Positions 7,520 through 17,358 of a DNA stretch of 64,000 bases are shown here, piece by piece (positions within the stretch are counted from its first letter, which is position 1; each line of letters opens with the position of its first letter). This stretch comes from CAZOOM01 sp964460795 (lineage in GTDB: Bacteria; Omnitrophota; Omnitrophia; Omnitrophales; Aquincolibacteriaceae), in NCBI GenBank assembly GCA_964460795.1, contig CAYWRU010000008.1, forward strand, positions 1-64,000. The letters run 5' to 3'. The notes beneath the pieces were generated by a model. That model was not told the origin of the DNA. It saw only the letters and a program-made list of their open reading frames with translations, and did no database searches. The translations under genes and the position numbers were made by a program.

Positions 7520-9904
7520 ATGCCTAAGATTTTAATCAATGGTTCAGAACGAAATTTTTCCAAGGAATTGACGCTCCGGCAGCTTTTGGATGAGCTGCAT
7601 TTGGCTAAGCGGCCGGTCGCTATTGAGCATAATCTGATCGTGGTGTCTCCGGATGCTTTAGACTCTACTATTATTAAGGAAGGGGACCGCGTAGAAGTGG
7701 TTCAATTTGTAGGTGGAGGAGCTCCCGAACAAGAGGCCGCTCCTTCGGAGGAAACGCCTAAGCCCAAAGCCAAAAAAACGCGCAAAGCCAAAACCTCGCC
7801 CAGCTCAGGAGGTGCTTCTAAGCTTGTAATTGTCGAATCTCCGGCCAAAGCCAAGACGATCAATAAGTTTCTCGGAAAAGAATATGTAGTCGAGGCCTCT
7901 CTCGGGCATGTACGCGATCTTCCAAAAAGCAAGATGGGCGTTGATATTGAAAACGACTTTCAGCCGCAATACTTAGTGATGATGCGTGCCCGCCAGCGCG
8001 TGAAGGGGTTAAAAAAACTTGCCCAGGGTAAAGCCGGCATTTTCCTGGCGCCGGATCCGGACCGTGAAGGGGAGGCCATCAGCTGGCATCTTGCACATCT
8101 GTTATCAGAAAATAATGAGGGCGTTCCGATCCATCGTGTGGAATTTAATGAGATCACCAAGGAAGCGGTGACCGAAGCGTTCAAACATCCGCGTGAAATC
8201 GCTATGAATCTTGTGAATTCGCAGCAAGCCCGTCGCATTTTGGACCGCGTGGTGGGCTATGAACTCAGTCCGCTCCTTTGGGCAAAAATCGGACGCGGCC
8301 TCAGTGCCGGACGCGTACAGTCTGTGGCGCTCCGTCTGATTGTAGAACGCGAGCGCGAGATCCGGAATTTTGTCCCGCAGGAATATTGGACGCTTCAGGC
8401 GCGGCTTTCGTCTCAAAATCCAGAGAATCAAAGCAAACGGTTTCTTGCAAAACTCGACAAAATCGGAAAAGAAAAAGCCGAACTCATCACTGCGGAGCAA
8501 ACAGAAAAGCTTAAACAAGCCATTCAGCAGCTTCCCTTTAAAGTTACCAAAATTGATAAAAAAGAGCGTTACCGCCGTCCACAGGCTCCGTTTACGACCT
8601 CCAAACTTCAGCAGGAGGCCTATAACCGACTCGGCTTTCCCGCGGCCAAGACCATGCGCGTGGCGCAAAAGCTTTACGAGGGTGTGGATTTACAGGGAGA
8701 AGGCACCATTGGGCTCATTACCTACATGCGTACGGATTCCGTGAGTTTGGCGGATTCAGCTCGGCAGGAAATCGTTGGGTATATTAAACAGCATTTCGGA
8801 GATTCCTATCTTCCAGAAAAACCTCCAGTTTATAAATCAAAAAAGGGTGCTCAGGAGGCTCATGAAGCCGTTCGTCCGACCTCGGTGCATCGAAATCCGG
8901 AGAGCATTCGCACCGCCTTGGATGAAGATGAATTCAAACTCTATGAACTCATTTGGAAAAAAGCCATTGCATCCCAAATGTCTCCGGCTGTGGATGAACA
9001 TGTTTCGGTAACCATCCTTGCGGGAGAAGAATATTTCTTTAAGACCGGCGGCCGTAGAAATATTTTCCCTGGATTCAGCGCGCTTTATGGAGAAGTGAAG
9101 GTTCCGGATGCAAAAAAAGACGATGAGGATGATGAAGAGGATACGGATGAATTTGAAAACATCCCGCATTTAAATGAAGGAGAGACGCTGACACTTCACG
9201 AGCTTCTTGGCGATCAGCATTTTACAAAGCCGCCCGGCCGCTTCAACGATGCAAGTCTGGTCAAAACTTTGGAAGAGCTTGGCATCGGACGCCCGAGCAC
9301 TTATGCACCGACCATTTACACTTTGCTGGCTCGCGGCTACACCGTCCGAAAAAGCGGCGCTATCCTCCCGACTGAGCTAGGAGAAACCGTGGTGGAACTT
9401 CTCGTGGAACATTTTCCAACCATTCTCAATGTCCAGTTCACAGCCTTGATGGAAGAGGAGTTGGATAAAATCGAAGAGGGAGAGATGGAATGGGTCAAGG
9501 TCCTCAAAGATTTTTATGGCCCTTTCAAGGCTTCGCTCGATGTGGCCAAGACGCTGATTAAACGCGTGAAGCCCGTAGATAAACCCACGGACTACAAATG
9601 CGAAAAATGTCAGAAGCCCATGGTTATCAAATGGGGCCGTTTCGGAGAATTCATGGCCTGCACGGGATTCCCTGAGTGCCGCAACACGAAGTCGCTTCCT
9701 ACGGGCGTCAAATGTCCTGAAGCGAACTGCGGGGGAGATCTGGTCAAGCGCATGTCAAAAAAACGGAAAACATTTTACGGATGTTCGAATTATCCTACGT
9801 GCAATCACATTTCCAATTTTCTTCCCAAAAAAGATGAGGCGGCTGCGCCTATGGGAACGGAAGAAAAACCTTCTTCGGATGAAACCGAGGAGCAGGGTTT
9901 GTGA
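7520..9904 (+). CDS. topA: DNA topoisomerase I with N-terminal ThiS-like domain
   Basis: Type IA topoisomerase that relaxes negative supercoils. From about residue 101 it is a standard TopA: TOPRIM start (LVIVESPAKAKT), the acidic PDPDREGE motif near 178, the active-site tyrosine in ITYMRTDS near 402, and two C-terminal zinc-ribbon units (CEKC...C...C and a second Cys set). Residues 1-67 are different. They look like a ThiS/MoaD ubiquitin-fold sulfur carrier (KILINGSERNF...DRVEVVQFVGGG), ending in three glycines at 65-67. A charged Lys/Glu/Pro linker (68-99) joins the two parts. No ATG, GTG or TTG start exists at the TopA junction, so the fusion is real at DNA level. xerC overlaps its end. 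Confidence 0.93.
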   Translation: MPKILINGSERNFSKELTLRQLLDELHLAKRPVAIEHNLIVVSPDALDSTIIKEGDRVEVVQFVGGGAPEQEAAPSEETPKPKAKKTRKAKTSPSSGGASKLVIVESPAKAKTINKFLGKEYVVEASLGHVRDLPKSKMGVDIENDFQPQYLVMMRARQRVKGLKKLAQGKAGIFLAPDPDREGEAISWHLAHLLSENNEGVPIHRVEFNEITKEAVTEAFKHPREIAMNLVNSQQARRILDRVVGYELSPLLWAKIGRGLSAGRVQSVALRLIVEREREIRNFVPQEYWTLQARLSSQNPENQSKRFLAKLDKIGKEKAELITAEQTEKLKQAIQQLPFKVTKIDKKERYRRPQAPFTTSKLQQEAYNRLGFPAAKTMRVAQKLYEGVDLQGEGTIGLITYMRTDSVSLADSARQEIVGYIKQHFGDSYLPEKPPVYKSKKGAQEAHEAVRPTSVHRNPESIRTALDEDEFKLYELIWKKAIASQMSPAVDEHVSVTILAGEEYFFKTGGRRNIFPGFSALYGEVKVPDAKKDDEDDEEDTDEFENIPHLNEGETLTLHELLGDQHFTKPPGRFNDASLVKTLEELGIGRPSTYAPTIYTLLARGYTVRKSGAILPTELGETVVELLVEHFPTILNVQFTALMEEELDKIEEGEMEWVKVLKDFYGPFKASLDVAKTLIKRVKPVDKPTDYKCEKCQKPMVIKWGRFGEFMACTGFPECRNTKSLPTGVKCPEANCGGDLVKRMSKKRKTFYGCSNYPTCNHISNFLPKKDEAAAPMGTEEKPSSDETEEQGL

Positions 9905-10779
9905 GTACGGCCTGGACCATCCGGTTTCTTCAGTTTCTTGAGACCGAAAAAAATGCCTCAACCCATACCGTCAAAAACTATGACGTGGATCTTCGGGAAT
10001 TTGTCCAGGTCTTAAACGGCAAAGATCTTCGAGAAGTGACTTATCTAGATGTGCGTTCTTTTCTGGCGTGGCTCACTTCGCGAAAATATTCCAAGAATTC
10101 TATCTCACGAAAACTTGCCTGCATTCGGTCTTTCTTTAAATACATGGTCCGTGAAGGCGGCGCGCCGGCGAATCCGGCGGTAGAAGTCAGTACGCCCAAA
10201 CGGGAAAAACAATTACCTAAATTTCTGGACGTGAAAGAAGTCACGCATTTGCTAGAAGCTCCGTCCAGCAACACATGGGAGGAGAAACGGGATAAAGCCA
10301 TTTTGGAAACAATGTATAGTTCGGGACTGCGCGTGAGTGAACTGGTGGGTTTAAACCGGGAAGATGTGGATTTTTTCAGCGGCCTAGTACGGGTGCGCGG
10401 TAAGGGCAAAAAAGAGCGGATGGTTCCGCTCGGACAAGTGGCCCTGAATGCGATTGAAGATTTTCTTAAAGTTCCTGCACCTAAAATAATCGGAACGTCA
10501 GTGAATGCTCTCTTCCAAAATCGATTGGGAGGCCGTTTGACGGACCGAAGTGTGCGCCGCATGATCCTCAAATACTCGCGAAGACTCATGATCCAGAAGC
10601 GGGTTTCTCCGCATATGCTGCGGCATTCTTTTGCCACGCATCTTTTGGACCGCGGAGCGGATCTCCGCAGCGTGCAGGAACTTTTGGGCCACGAAAACCT
10701 TTCGACGACGCAGATTTATACGCATGTAACGACCAAGCGTCTTCGTGAGGTTTACGACGCGGCTCATCCCCGGGCTTAA
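9901..10779 (+). CDS. xerC: Tyrosine recombinase XerC-like
   Basis: Resolves chromosome dimers at dif sites, normally with a XerD partner. The N-terminal SAM-like DNA-binding domain covers about residues 1-95. The catalytic set is complete: R in SSGLRVSEL, K in GKGKKERMVPL, H-x-x-R in HMLRHSFATHLL, H in LLGHENL and nucleophile Y in TTQIYTHV. 292 aa is typical. The GTG start at 9901 overlaps the topA stop by 4 bp, indicating translational coupling. The topA-xerC order resembles the smf-topA-codV arrangement of Firmicutes, so I use xerC rather than xerD. Confidence 0.9.
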   Translation: MSTAWTIRFLQFLETEKNASTHTVKNYDVDLREFVQVLNGKDLREVTYLDVRSFLAWLTSRKYSKNSISRKLACIRSFFKYMVREGGAPANPAVEVSTPKREKQLPKFLDVKEVTHLLEAPSSNTWEEKRDKAILETMYSSGLRVSELVGLNREDVDFFSGLVRVRGKGKKERMVPLGQVALNAIEDFLKVPAPKIIGTSVNALFQNRLGGRLTDRSVRRMILKYSRRLMIQKRVSPHMLRHSFATHLLDRGADLRSVQELLGHENLSTTQIYTHVTTKRLREVYDAAHPRA

Positions 10780-10815
10780 TTCGGCCTCGTTTCCATTTCT
10801 CCCTTCTAAAGACTT

Positions 10816-12180
10816 ATGAGTTCACGCGAATCTTTTCAAGAATCGTGGAGTGAGCGGTTGCGCTACGGAATTTTTTCCGGGTTTTACCGCTTGGCCTATC
10901 CTCTTTTTTGTTTGGCTTATTTGCCTCATTTTTGTGCGCGCTCCCGTCAAGCTGAAACGCCGTCTGATGTTTTTCGCCAGCGTTTTGGAGACTATCGTGC
11001 GTTCCAAAAATTTTCGGAGGATCAAGGCCCGGTGTTCTGGGTGCATGCGGTGAGCGTGGGCGAAGTGATGGCCGCCAAGGCATGGATCCGAGGATGGCGC
11101 GAGGCGCATCCTGAGACTCGAATGGTAGTGACTACGGTCACTCCCACGGGGCAAAAGATGGCGCAAGATTTGGCGGGAGAAAAAGTAGCAGTTTGTTATG
11201 CGCCGCTTGAATATTCTTTTTCAGTGCGAAGATTTTTAAATACCTTCAAGCCTCAGATGCTGCTTTTAATGGAAACTGAGCTTTGGCCGAACCTGGTGAT
11301 TCAGGCCTCTAAACGGGGTTTAAAAGTAGGCATGATGAATGCGCGGCTTTCAGAACGCTCTGCTAAACGATACCTTCACTGGAAGCATTTCTTGGGGGGG
11401 GTTTTCCGCAGGATTGATTTTGTCCTGGCTCAGACCGAAGACGACCGGGTGCGATTCTTGTCGCTTGGCATTGCTCCGGAGCGGGTGGAGGTGGCGGGCA
11501 ATATGAAATTTGATAATGTGTCTCTTACCCCGCCTAGCTCCGACGAACTTCAGACCTTTCGCTCCAAGTGGGGGCTGGAGGCGTCCGATCGAGTTTGGGT
11601 GGCAGGCAGTACCCATGAGGGAGAAGAAGAAATATTTTTTCGGATTTTTTCACATTTGAAAAAGAAAATTCCGGCTCTGAAAGCTGTGGTGGCCCCGCGG
11701 CACATTGAAAGATCACCGGAAATCTACCGATTGCTCAAACGGTTTGGACTTTCCGGATCTCTGTCAGCGGATCCGAGCGCTGGACCTTTTGATGTGTTGA
11801 TCTTGAATGAACTCGGAATTTTAAAAAAAGTTTACGGTTTGGCGGAGCTTGTGCTGATGGGAGGGAGCTTGATCCCTCACGGCGGACAAAATCCGATTGA
11901 GCCGGCGGCGCTGGCCCGGCCTATTTTGGCGGGTCCGCATGTGTTTAATTTTCAGCAAGTTTATAAATTTTTAAAACAACGTCGCGGTGTCGTCCTGATT
12001 CAAAATGAGTCAGAGCTGGAAGAACAGGCCCTTCGGATACTCTCGAATCCAGAAGAGGGACAGAGCTTGGGATCCCAGGCTCAAGAAGTGGTCCGTTCCT
12101 TTCAGGGAGCCACGCGCTATCAAATGCAATTTGTCTGGAAACAGTTTCAGGCATTATCCGCAAAGGAAAGGATGTTATGA
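10816..12180 (+). CDS. waaA: 3-deoxy-D-manno-octulosonic acid (Kdo) transferase
   Basis: GT30 enzyme that adds Kdo to the lipid A precursor at the inner membrane. An N-terminal hydrophobic segment is followed by WVHAVSVGEVMAA, TTVTPTG, PLEYSFSVRRFL and the acceptor-binding METELWPNL. The C-terminal half shows AGSTHEGEEE, VAPRH.ER and the GGSLIPHGGQNPIEPA donor loop. 454 residues is slightly longer than the common 420-430. It starts an envelope run in which most following genes overlap by 4 bp (ATGA), implying one operon from 10816 to 23158. Confidence 0.95.
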   Translation: MSSRESFQESWSERLRYGIFSGFYRLAYPLFCLAYLPHFCARSRQAETPSDVFRQRFGDYRAFQKFSEDQGPVFWVHAVSVGEVMAAKAWIRGWREAHPETRMVVTTVTPTGQKMAQDLAGEKVAVCYAPLEYSFSVRRFLNTFKPQMLLLMETELWPNLVIQASKRGLKVGMMNARLSERSAKRYLHWKHFLGGVFRRIDFVLAQTEDDRVRFLSLGIAPERVEVAGNMKFDNVSLTPPSSDELQTFRSKWGLEASDRVWVAGSTHEGEEEIFFRIFSHLKKKIPALKAVVAPRHIERSPEIYRLLKRFGLSGSLSADPSAGPFDVLILNELGILKKVYGLAELVLMGGSLIPHGGQNPIEPAALARPILAGPHVFNFQQVYKFLKQRRGVVLIQNESELEEQALRILSNPEEGQSLGSQAQEVVRSFQGATRYQMQFVWKQFQALSAKERML

Positions 12181-13229
12181 GCAGTGGAATGAGGACTTAT
12201 TTTCGTCGTTTGGCAGAAGGATATGAAAACGGCTGGCTGGCAGGTCTTTTGAAGCCCTTTATGAATTTGGCGGCTTCGATTTATCGGCAAGCGGTGGAAG
12301 GTCATGCAAAAAAATTTGCAGAAAAAAAATCAGGGGCGGTCAAACTGCCATTTCCAGTCATTAGCATCGGCAATCTCACTTGGGGAGGAACGGGGAAGAC
12401 GCCGCTTGTGGAATATATCGTGCGTCGTTTATCGGATCAGCAAAAGACACCGCTTGTTTTGACCCGGGGCTATAGTCATGATGAGACTGTACAGTTCCAT
12501 CATCATCTGCCTAAGGCAGTCATCGGCGTGGGAAAAAATCGAGCAGAAGTGGCGCTTGAGCTTGCCAAGAAAAACCCTATCGATGTGGCGGTGCTGGATG
12601 ATGGATTCCAGCACTGGAAACTGGAACGCAACTTGGACATTGTGCTGGTCAATGCGCTCAATCCTTTTGGGAATGAAAAGCTAATTCCTCAAGGTATTTT
12701 GCGAGAACCCTTGACTGCGCTCAACCGAGCTTCGGTCCTGGTCATTTCGCATGTGAATTTGATTCCGGCAGAGGCTTTAAAAAAACTGAAGATGCGCTTG
12801 TCGGAATTAGCACCTAAGGCTGTAGTGGTGGAAGGATATCTCGAGGCGCTCTTTTTCTACCGCGCAAAAAATCGCGACCGTGTGGTACTGCAAAAACTTC
12901 AAAATCAGAAAGTGACGACCTTTTCCGGAGTGGGCACGCCGATCTCTTTTCATCGGCTGCTTTCCAGTCTAGAAATTAAGCCGGCCCTCAATTTTGATTA
13001 TACGGATCATCATGAATTTACGGAAAAGGAACTTTTTGAAATCAAGCACGCGAGTGCGGCCAAGGGATCGGTCGAGATTGTAACTACGGAAAAAGACTTT
13101 TATCGCTCGCCGCAGCTGATCACGCAGATTTTAAATCCGCTCATCCTCGCCACGCGTTTTAAGATCCGCAGCGGGGAAGAAGTGCTCAACCAAAAACTCT
13201 TTTCTGTACTGGGGGCTGCTCGTCGATGA
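12177..13229 (+). CDS. lpxK: Tetraacyldisaccharide 4'-kinase
   Basis: Phosphorylates the 4' position of the lipid A disaccharide. An N-terminal membrane-associated helix precedes the P-loop-like GNLTWGGTGKTPLVEY near residue 65. LTRGYS, the DDGFQHW substrate motif and a late TDHHEFT segment are present. The length (350) is normal. ATG 12177 overlaps the waaA stop in ATGA, with AAGGA upstream. Confidence 0.94.
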   Translation: MSSGMRTYFRRLAEGYENGWLAGLLKPFMNLAASIYRQAVEGHAKKFAEKKSGAVKLPFPVISIGNLTWGGTGKTPLVEYIVRRLSDQQKTPLVLTRGYSHDETVQFHHHLPKAVIGVGKNRAEVALELAKKNPIDVAVLDDGFQHWKLERNLDIVLVNALNPFGNEKLIPQGILREPLTALNRASVLVISHVNLIPAEALKKLKMRLSELAPKAVVVEGYLEALFFYRAKNRDRVVLQKLQNQKVTTFSGVGTPISFHRLLSSLEIKPALNFDYTDHHEFTEKELFEIKHASAAKGSVEIVTTEKDFYRSPQLITQILNPLILATRFKIRSGEEVLNQKLFSVLGAARR

Positions 13230-15175
13230 ATGATCTTTTTGACCGGCTGGGAGTTCTAGGACTCAAGCTGCTAAGGGGAATCTTTGCTGCGCTTCCCTTG
13301 GAGACCGCCCTTGCCTTGGGACGTTTTGGGGGGCGCTGGGGCGTACGTCTGACGCCGCGTCACCGGTCTGTGTATGCAGATTTAAAAGCCGTGTTTGCAG
13401 AAAAAAAGAGTGAATCGGAAATCCAGAAAATTCTGGACCACATGGGTGAACATTTTGGAATGATGTTTGTGGAAACGCTCCGCTGCACCTCGTTTGATTC
13501 CGCCCAACTTCGAAAAAATGTCGAGCTCCATCATTGGGACCGATTTGAAAAAAAAGAGGCGGAAAAAAAAGGAGTCATTTTTCTCACTGCGCATTTGGGG
13601 AATTGGGAGCTGGTTCAAATCATTTCTCATACGCTCGGACATCCCATTCATGTCCTGGCCCAGGCGCAAAAGCATCCGCGCATGGATGGTTATTTAAATC
13701 ATTTACGGGAAATTCATGGTGGGACGACAGCCATTCTTGAAGGGATGGGCATTCGAGGTCTTTACCGCGTACTGCGAAAAGGCGGAGTGATTGGGCTTTT
13801 AGGCGACCGGAGCGCGGGAAAACAGGAGGGGCTTATCCTTCCTTTTTTAGGACGCAAGACCACAGTTCCCACCGGGGCCTTTGAATTTGCGCAGCGGACC
13901 GGGGCTGCAGTGGTGCCTGTGTTTTTTGTACGGAGCGCAGGAAGTCGCTATGATTTGATCGCAGAGGAACCCATTGACTGCGCAGAGGAAGGTGCTGCGG
14001 CCCTAGAAGCCGCGGGCCAAAAATACATAAAATTATTGGAACAGTACATTCAAAAATATCCGGAACAATGGCTATGGTTTGGCAAACGTTGGAAATATGC
14101 CTGGACCAAACGGCTCCTGGTGCTTTCAGACGGCAAGGCCGGACATGTCAAACAGTCGGAGGCCATGGTTCAGCATTTTAGCCAAGTCACAACTCAATAT
14201 GGACGAGCTGGAATGGAATATCCTGCAGAAACAGTTCAAATTCAATTTAAAAGCCGCTTCCACGAACTTTTATTTTTCATTTCCGCAGGACTTTTTTTGC
14301 CATTCGCTCAGGGCCATCTAAGCTGGCTGAGGATTTTTTTAACCGAGGAATCCTGGAAGAGTATTTCGAATCGCCATGCGGATTTTGTCATCTCGGCAGG
14401 TGTGGGACTGACGCCGCTGAATCTCTGGCTCGCCCGGGATTTTCGCGCCAAAAGTATTATTATGATGAAACCCTCCTTTCCCTATCAAGGCTATGATTAT
14501 GATTTGGCCGTCATCCCGGCGCATGACCGCGGATGGATTCCGCGGCGTTCGATTCGCCCAGTCCTGACTCCGAATCCGGTCAATGGGGACCGCTTAAAAG
14601 AGGACGGGGAAAAATTAGGGAAAACGCTTCGCACTCCTGAACGCTTAAAGCTTGCGCTCTTTCTTGGAGGGCCTTCCAGGAAATTTCATATTAGTTTTGC
14701 GGAGCTGGAAACGCTTTACACCAAATTTTCCCAAGCGGCTCACAAACTGGAATGGGATTATGGCGTAACGACCTCCCGAAGAACTCCTGAAAATTTCACG
14801 CGCTACTTCCAAGATCGTGCTCTCAGGGATTCCTCTTGCCAGCTGTTTGTGGATGCTAGAAAAGATACCCGTTCGGAAGTCGCTGGAGGACTCATGGCGC
14901 TTGCTGATATTTTGATTGTGACGGAAGACAGCATTTCCATGATTTCTGAAGCGGTGAGTTCCGGGAAAAAAGTCGTGGTCCTTACCTTCTCCTCGGAAGG
15001 ACTTCCGGAAAAACACCGCCGTTTTCGTCAAGCCCTTGAAGATCGTTCCGCCATTCTCTGTTCGCGGCCGGATCGGCTGGATAAAACTCTTCAGGAAATC
15101 TCCGGCATTAAAACCCAGAATCTTTTTGAAGAAGAAGCCCGGCTTTTACAGTCGCGGCTTCAGGAGATTTTATGA
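13226..15175 (+). CDS. Fusion: LpxL-type acyltransferase + ELM1-like (DUF1022) domain
   Basis: Residues 1 to about 290 are an LpxL/HtrB-type lipid A acyltransferase: an N-terminal membrane helix, the HLGNWE catalytic motif near 132, GLLGDRSAG and a final YPEQWLWFGKRWK. Residues about 293-649 form a second unit that begins LLVLSDGKAGHVKQSE and resembles the mitochondrial-fission ELM1 / DUF1022 family, a GT-B-like fold with ILIVTEDSISMISEA near its end. Function of the second unit is unknown; in bacteria the family often neighbours LPS genes. ATGA overlaps join it to lpxK and the next gene. The join occurs directly after the acyltransferase WKY motif, without a long linker. Confidence 0.88.
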   Translation: MNDLFDRLGVLGLKLLRGIFAALPLETALALGRFGGRWGVRLTPRHRSVYADLKAVFAEKKSESEIQKILDHMGEHFGMMFVETLRCTSFDSAQLRKNVELHHWDRFEKKEAEKKGVIFLTAHLGNWELVQIISHTLGHPIHVLAQAQKHPRMDGYLNHLREIHGGTTAILEGMGIRGLYRVLRKGGVIGLLGDRSAGKQEGLILPFLGRKTTVPTGAFEFAQRTGAAVVPVFFVRSAGSRYDLIAEEPIDCAEEGAAALEAAGQKYIKLLEQYIQKYPEQWLWFGKRWKYAWTKRLLVLSDGKAGHVKQSEAMVQHFSQVTTQYGRAGMEYPAETVQIQFKSRFHELLFFISAGLFLPFAQGHLSWLRIFLTEESWKSISNRHADFVISAGVGLTPLNLWLARDFRAKSIIMMKPSFPYQGYDYDLAVIPAHDRGWIPRRSIRPVLTPNPVNGDRLKEDGEKLGKTLRTPERLKLALFLGGPSRKFHISFAELETLYTKFSQAAHKLEWDYGVTTSRRTPENFTRYFQDRALRDSSCQLFVDARKDTRSEVAGGLMALADILIVTEDSISMISEAVSSGKKVVVLTFSSEGLPEKHRRFRQALEDRSAILCSRPDRLDKTLQEISGIKTQNLFEEEARLLQSRLQEIL

Positions 15176-17358
15176 AGGTTCTGCAGATTCTTCCTTCTTT
15201 GGAATTGGGCGGGGTAGAGCGCGGGGTGATTGATCTTGTGCGCGGCATGAAACGACTTGGAGAAGAATCGGTCGTGATTTCTTCCGGCGGGGCTCTGGTC
15301 GCGGAACTTCAAAAAATGGGTGTGCCGCATTACGCGCTTCCGGTTCATGAAAAATCACCATCCTCTTTGGCCCTGATTTCGAAAATTGCGGACATTATTC
15401 GCCGCGAAAATGTGGATATTGTTCACGCGCGCAGCCGAGTCCCGGCCTGGCTGGCTTATTTTGCCGCGCGTCAGACCGGCGTTGCATTTGTGACCACGTG
15501 CCACGGATATTATTCGAACCATTTTCTAAGCCGCGTTATGGGATGGGGCAGGCGAGTGATTGTTATTTCCCGCGTGATTGCGCGTCATATGATCGATGAT
15601 TTTAAGGTTCAACCTGAAAAGATCCGCTTGATTCACCGCGGCGTGGATCTTGGTCAATTTGAATCCGCTAAAGTTGCTCCTGTTTTAAAATCGCATGAGG
15701 CTGCAAAGCCTTTTCGAGTGATTAATATCGGACGGCTTTCTCCGATTAAGGGGCAGCTTGAATTCTTGCATGCAGTCCATCATCTCAGGAGCCGTATCCC
15801 TCATCTTCGTGTTCAGCTGGTGGGCTCCGAGGACCGGAAAAAGACAAAATATACGACGCAGCTTCGGGAAACGATTGAAAAACTAGGGCTGTCTTCTTGT
15901 GTTGAAATGCTTGGGACACGACGCGACATTCCGGATCTATTGGCGCAGTCGGATCTTTTGGTACTTTCTACGCTGGTGCCCGAAGCCTTTGGCCGCGTAC
16001 TGGTTGAAGCCGGGGCTATGGGAAAACCCGTGATAGCCACGCGTCTTGGTGGAGTGCTGGATATTCTGGATCATGAAGAAAATGGACTGATGGTGACTCC
16101 AGGCGATATCCGGGAAATGGCGGATGCCATGCACCGAATTTATATGAAACCCGAAGAAGCGGGACGTTTTGCGGCACGGCTCCAGGAAAAAGTCAGGACG
16201 GAGTTTTCCCTGGATATGATGGTGAAAAAAACTCTGGAAGTTTATGAAGAAGTCCGGGCCGAGAAAAAAATTCTGGTGCTCAAACTCGGAGCTATGGGGG
16301 ATTTGATTTTGATTACCCCCAGCTTGCGGATGATTCGGGAACGATTTCCCAAGGCGCGCCTGGCTTTATTGGTGGACCGGAAATTGGCGCCGCTCATGGA
16401 CCACTGTCCGTATCTCAATGACTTGATCCCTGTGGATCGGACCAAAATGTCCCATCCGGATTACACGCTCAAATTGGCAAAAAAACTCCGCGCCGAAGGA
16501 TTTGATATCTCTGTGGACTTTCAAAATTCAAAGTGGACACATCTGGCAGCTTATCTGGGCGGAATTTCCAAGCGTTATGGATTTTCTCGCGGTGCATTTG
16601 GATTTTTGTTAAATGCTCCGGACCGGACTTTTGGAGTGGTTGAGCCTCCGGTGCGTCAACAGTACCGGATTTTAACAAAACTTGGAGTCCGGGAATTCAG
16701 CGAGGCTTTGGAGCTTTGGCCTTCCGAGGATGCCGAGGAAAAAGTTCAAAAACTTTTTGATGACCTTTCGCTCAAATCAAAGCCGCGCATCGGACTCATG
16801 GTGGGTTCCAGTCCCCAATGGATGACAAAACGCTGGCCTCTTGAATATTTTAAAACGCTCGCGGAACGTCTTGTAAAAGAACTCAAGGCGCAGGTCTTTT
16901 TACTTGGAGGTCCGGAAGATCGGAACTTGGTCCAAGAATTTTTTGGATCCAAACCCGAAGGTGTTGTGAATTGGGTGGGAGAGACCTCGCTGCATGAACT
17001 GATGGCGGTGATTCAGCGGTTGAATGTACTTGTGACAGGAGATACGGCACCGCTTCATATTGCGAGTGCTGCGCAAACCAAAATCATTGCCTTGTTTGGG
17101 CCGACAGATCCGCGACGCCATATGCCGCCTTCGGCACACGCCGTAGTGTTGAATCGCTCACTTCCTTGCGCTCCGTGTTATCAAGGGATTTGCAAAAATA
17201 CGGAAGTCTTGGCGTGTCTTCGAAAAATTCCGGTGCAAGATGTTTTTGAAGCGATCCGTCGTCAGTTAACATCAGGATGCAAACCTGAGCGCATTCAAGC
17301 TCCGGTGGTTGCGGAAACCCATCCAGAGCCTGAAGATCAGGAAAGATTTGAGCTATGA
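15172..17358 (+). CDS. Fusion: GT4 glycosyltransferase + GT9 heptosyltransferase-like
   Basis: Residues 1 to about 360 are a GT4 (GT-B fold) glycosyltransferase: LELGGVERGV, CHGYYSN, INIGRLSPIKGQ, and the donor motif PEAFGRVLVEAGAMGKPVI. Residues from about 364 on are a GT9 ADP-heptose:LPS heptosyltransferase-like unit: ILVLKLGAMGDLILITP, SSPQWMTKRWP, GDTAPLHIASA and a Cys cluster (CAPCYQGIC). Together the two enzymes would add two sugars of the LPS core on the cytoplasmic face. It overlaps its neighbours by ATGA on both sides, and AGGAG lies before the start. Confidence 0.92.
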   Translation: MKVLQILPSLELGGVERGVIDLVRGMKRLGEESVVISSGGALVAELQKMGVPHYALPVHEKSPSSLALISKIADIIRRENVDIVHARSRVPAWLAYFAARQTGVAFVTTCHGYYSNHFLSRVMGWGRRVIVISRVIARHMIDDFKVQPEKIRLIHRGVDLGQFESAKVAPVLKSHEAAKPFRVINIGRLSPIKGQLEFLHAVHHLRSRIPHLRVQLVGSEDRKKTKYTTQLRETIEKLGLSSCVEMLGTRRDIPDLLAQSDLLVLSTLVPEAFGRVLVEAGAMGKPVIATRLGGVLDILDHEENGLMVTPGDIREMADAMHRIYMKPEEAGRFAARLQEKVRTEFSLDMMVKKTLEVYEEVRAEKKILVLKLGAMGDLILITPSLRMIRERFPKARLALLVDRKLAPLMDHCPYLNDLIPVDRTKMSHPDYTLKLAKKLRAEGFDISVDFQNSKWTHLAAYLGGISKRYGFSRGAFGFLLNAPDRTFGVVEPPVRQQYRILTKLGVREFSEALELWPSEDAEEKVQKLFDDLSLKSKPRIGLMVGSSPQWMTKRWPLEYFKTLAERLVKELKAQVFLLGGPEDRNLVQEFFGSKPEGVVNWVGETSLHELMAVIQRLNVLVTGDTAPLHIASAAQTKIIALFGPTDPRRHMPPSAHAVVLNRSLPCAPCYQGICKNTEVLACLRKIPVQDVFEAIRRQLTSGCKPERIQAPVVAETHPEPEDQERFEL

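Noticed and set aside
7807..7814. AGGAGGTG just before the TopA core, as an internal ribosome binding site giving TopA without ThiS
   Set aside because: No in-frame ATG, GTG or TTG follows at usable distance before the conserved TOPRIM start.
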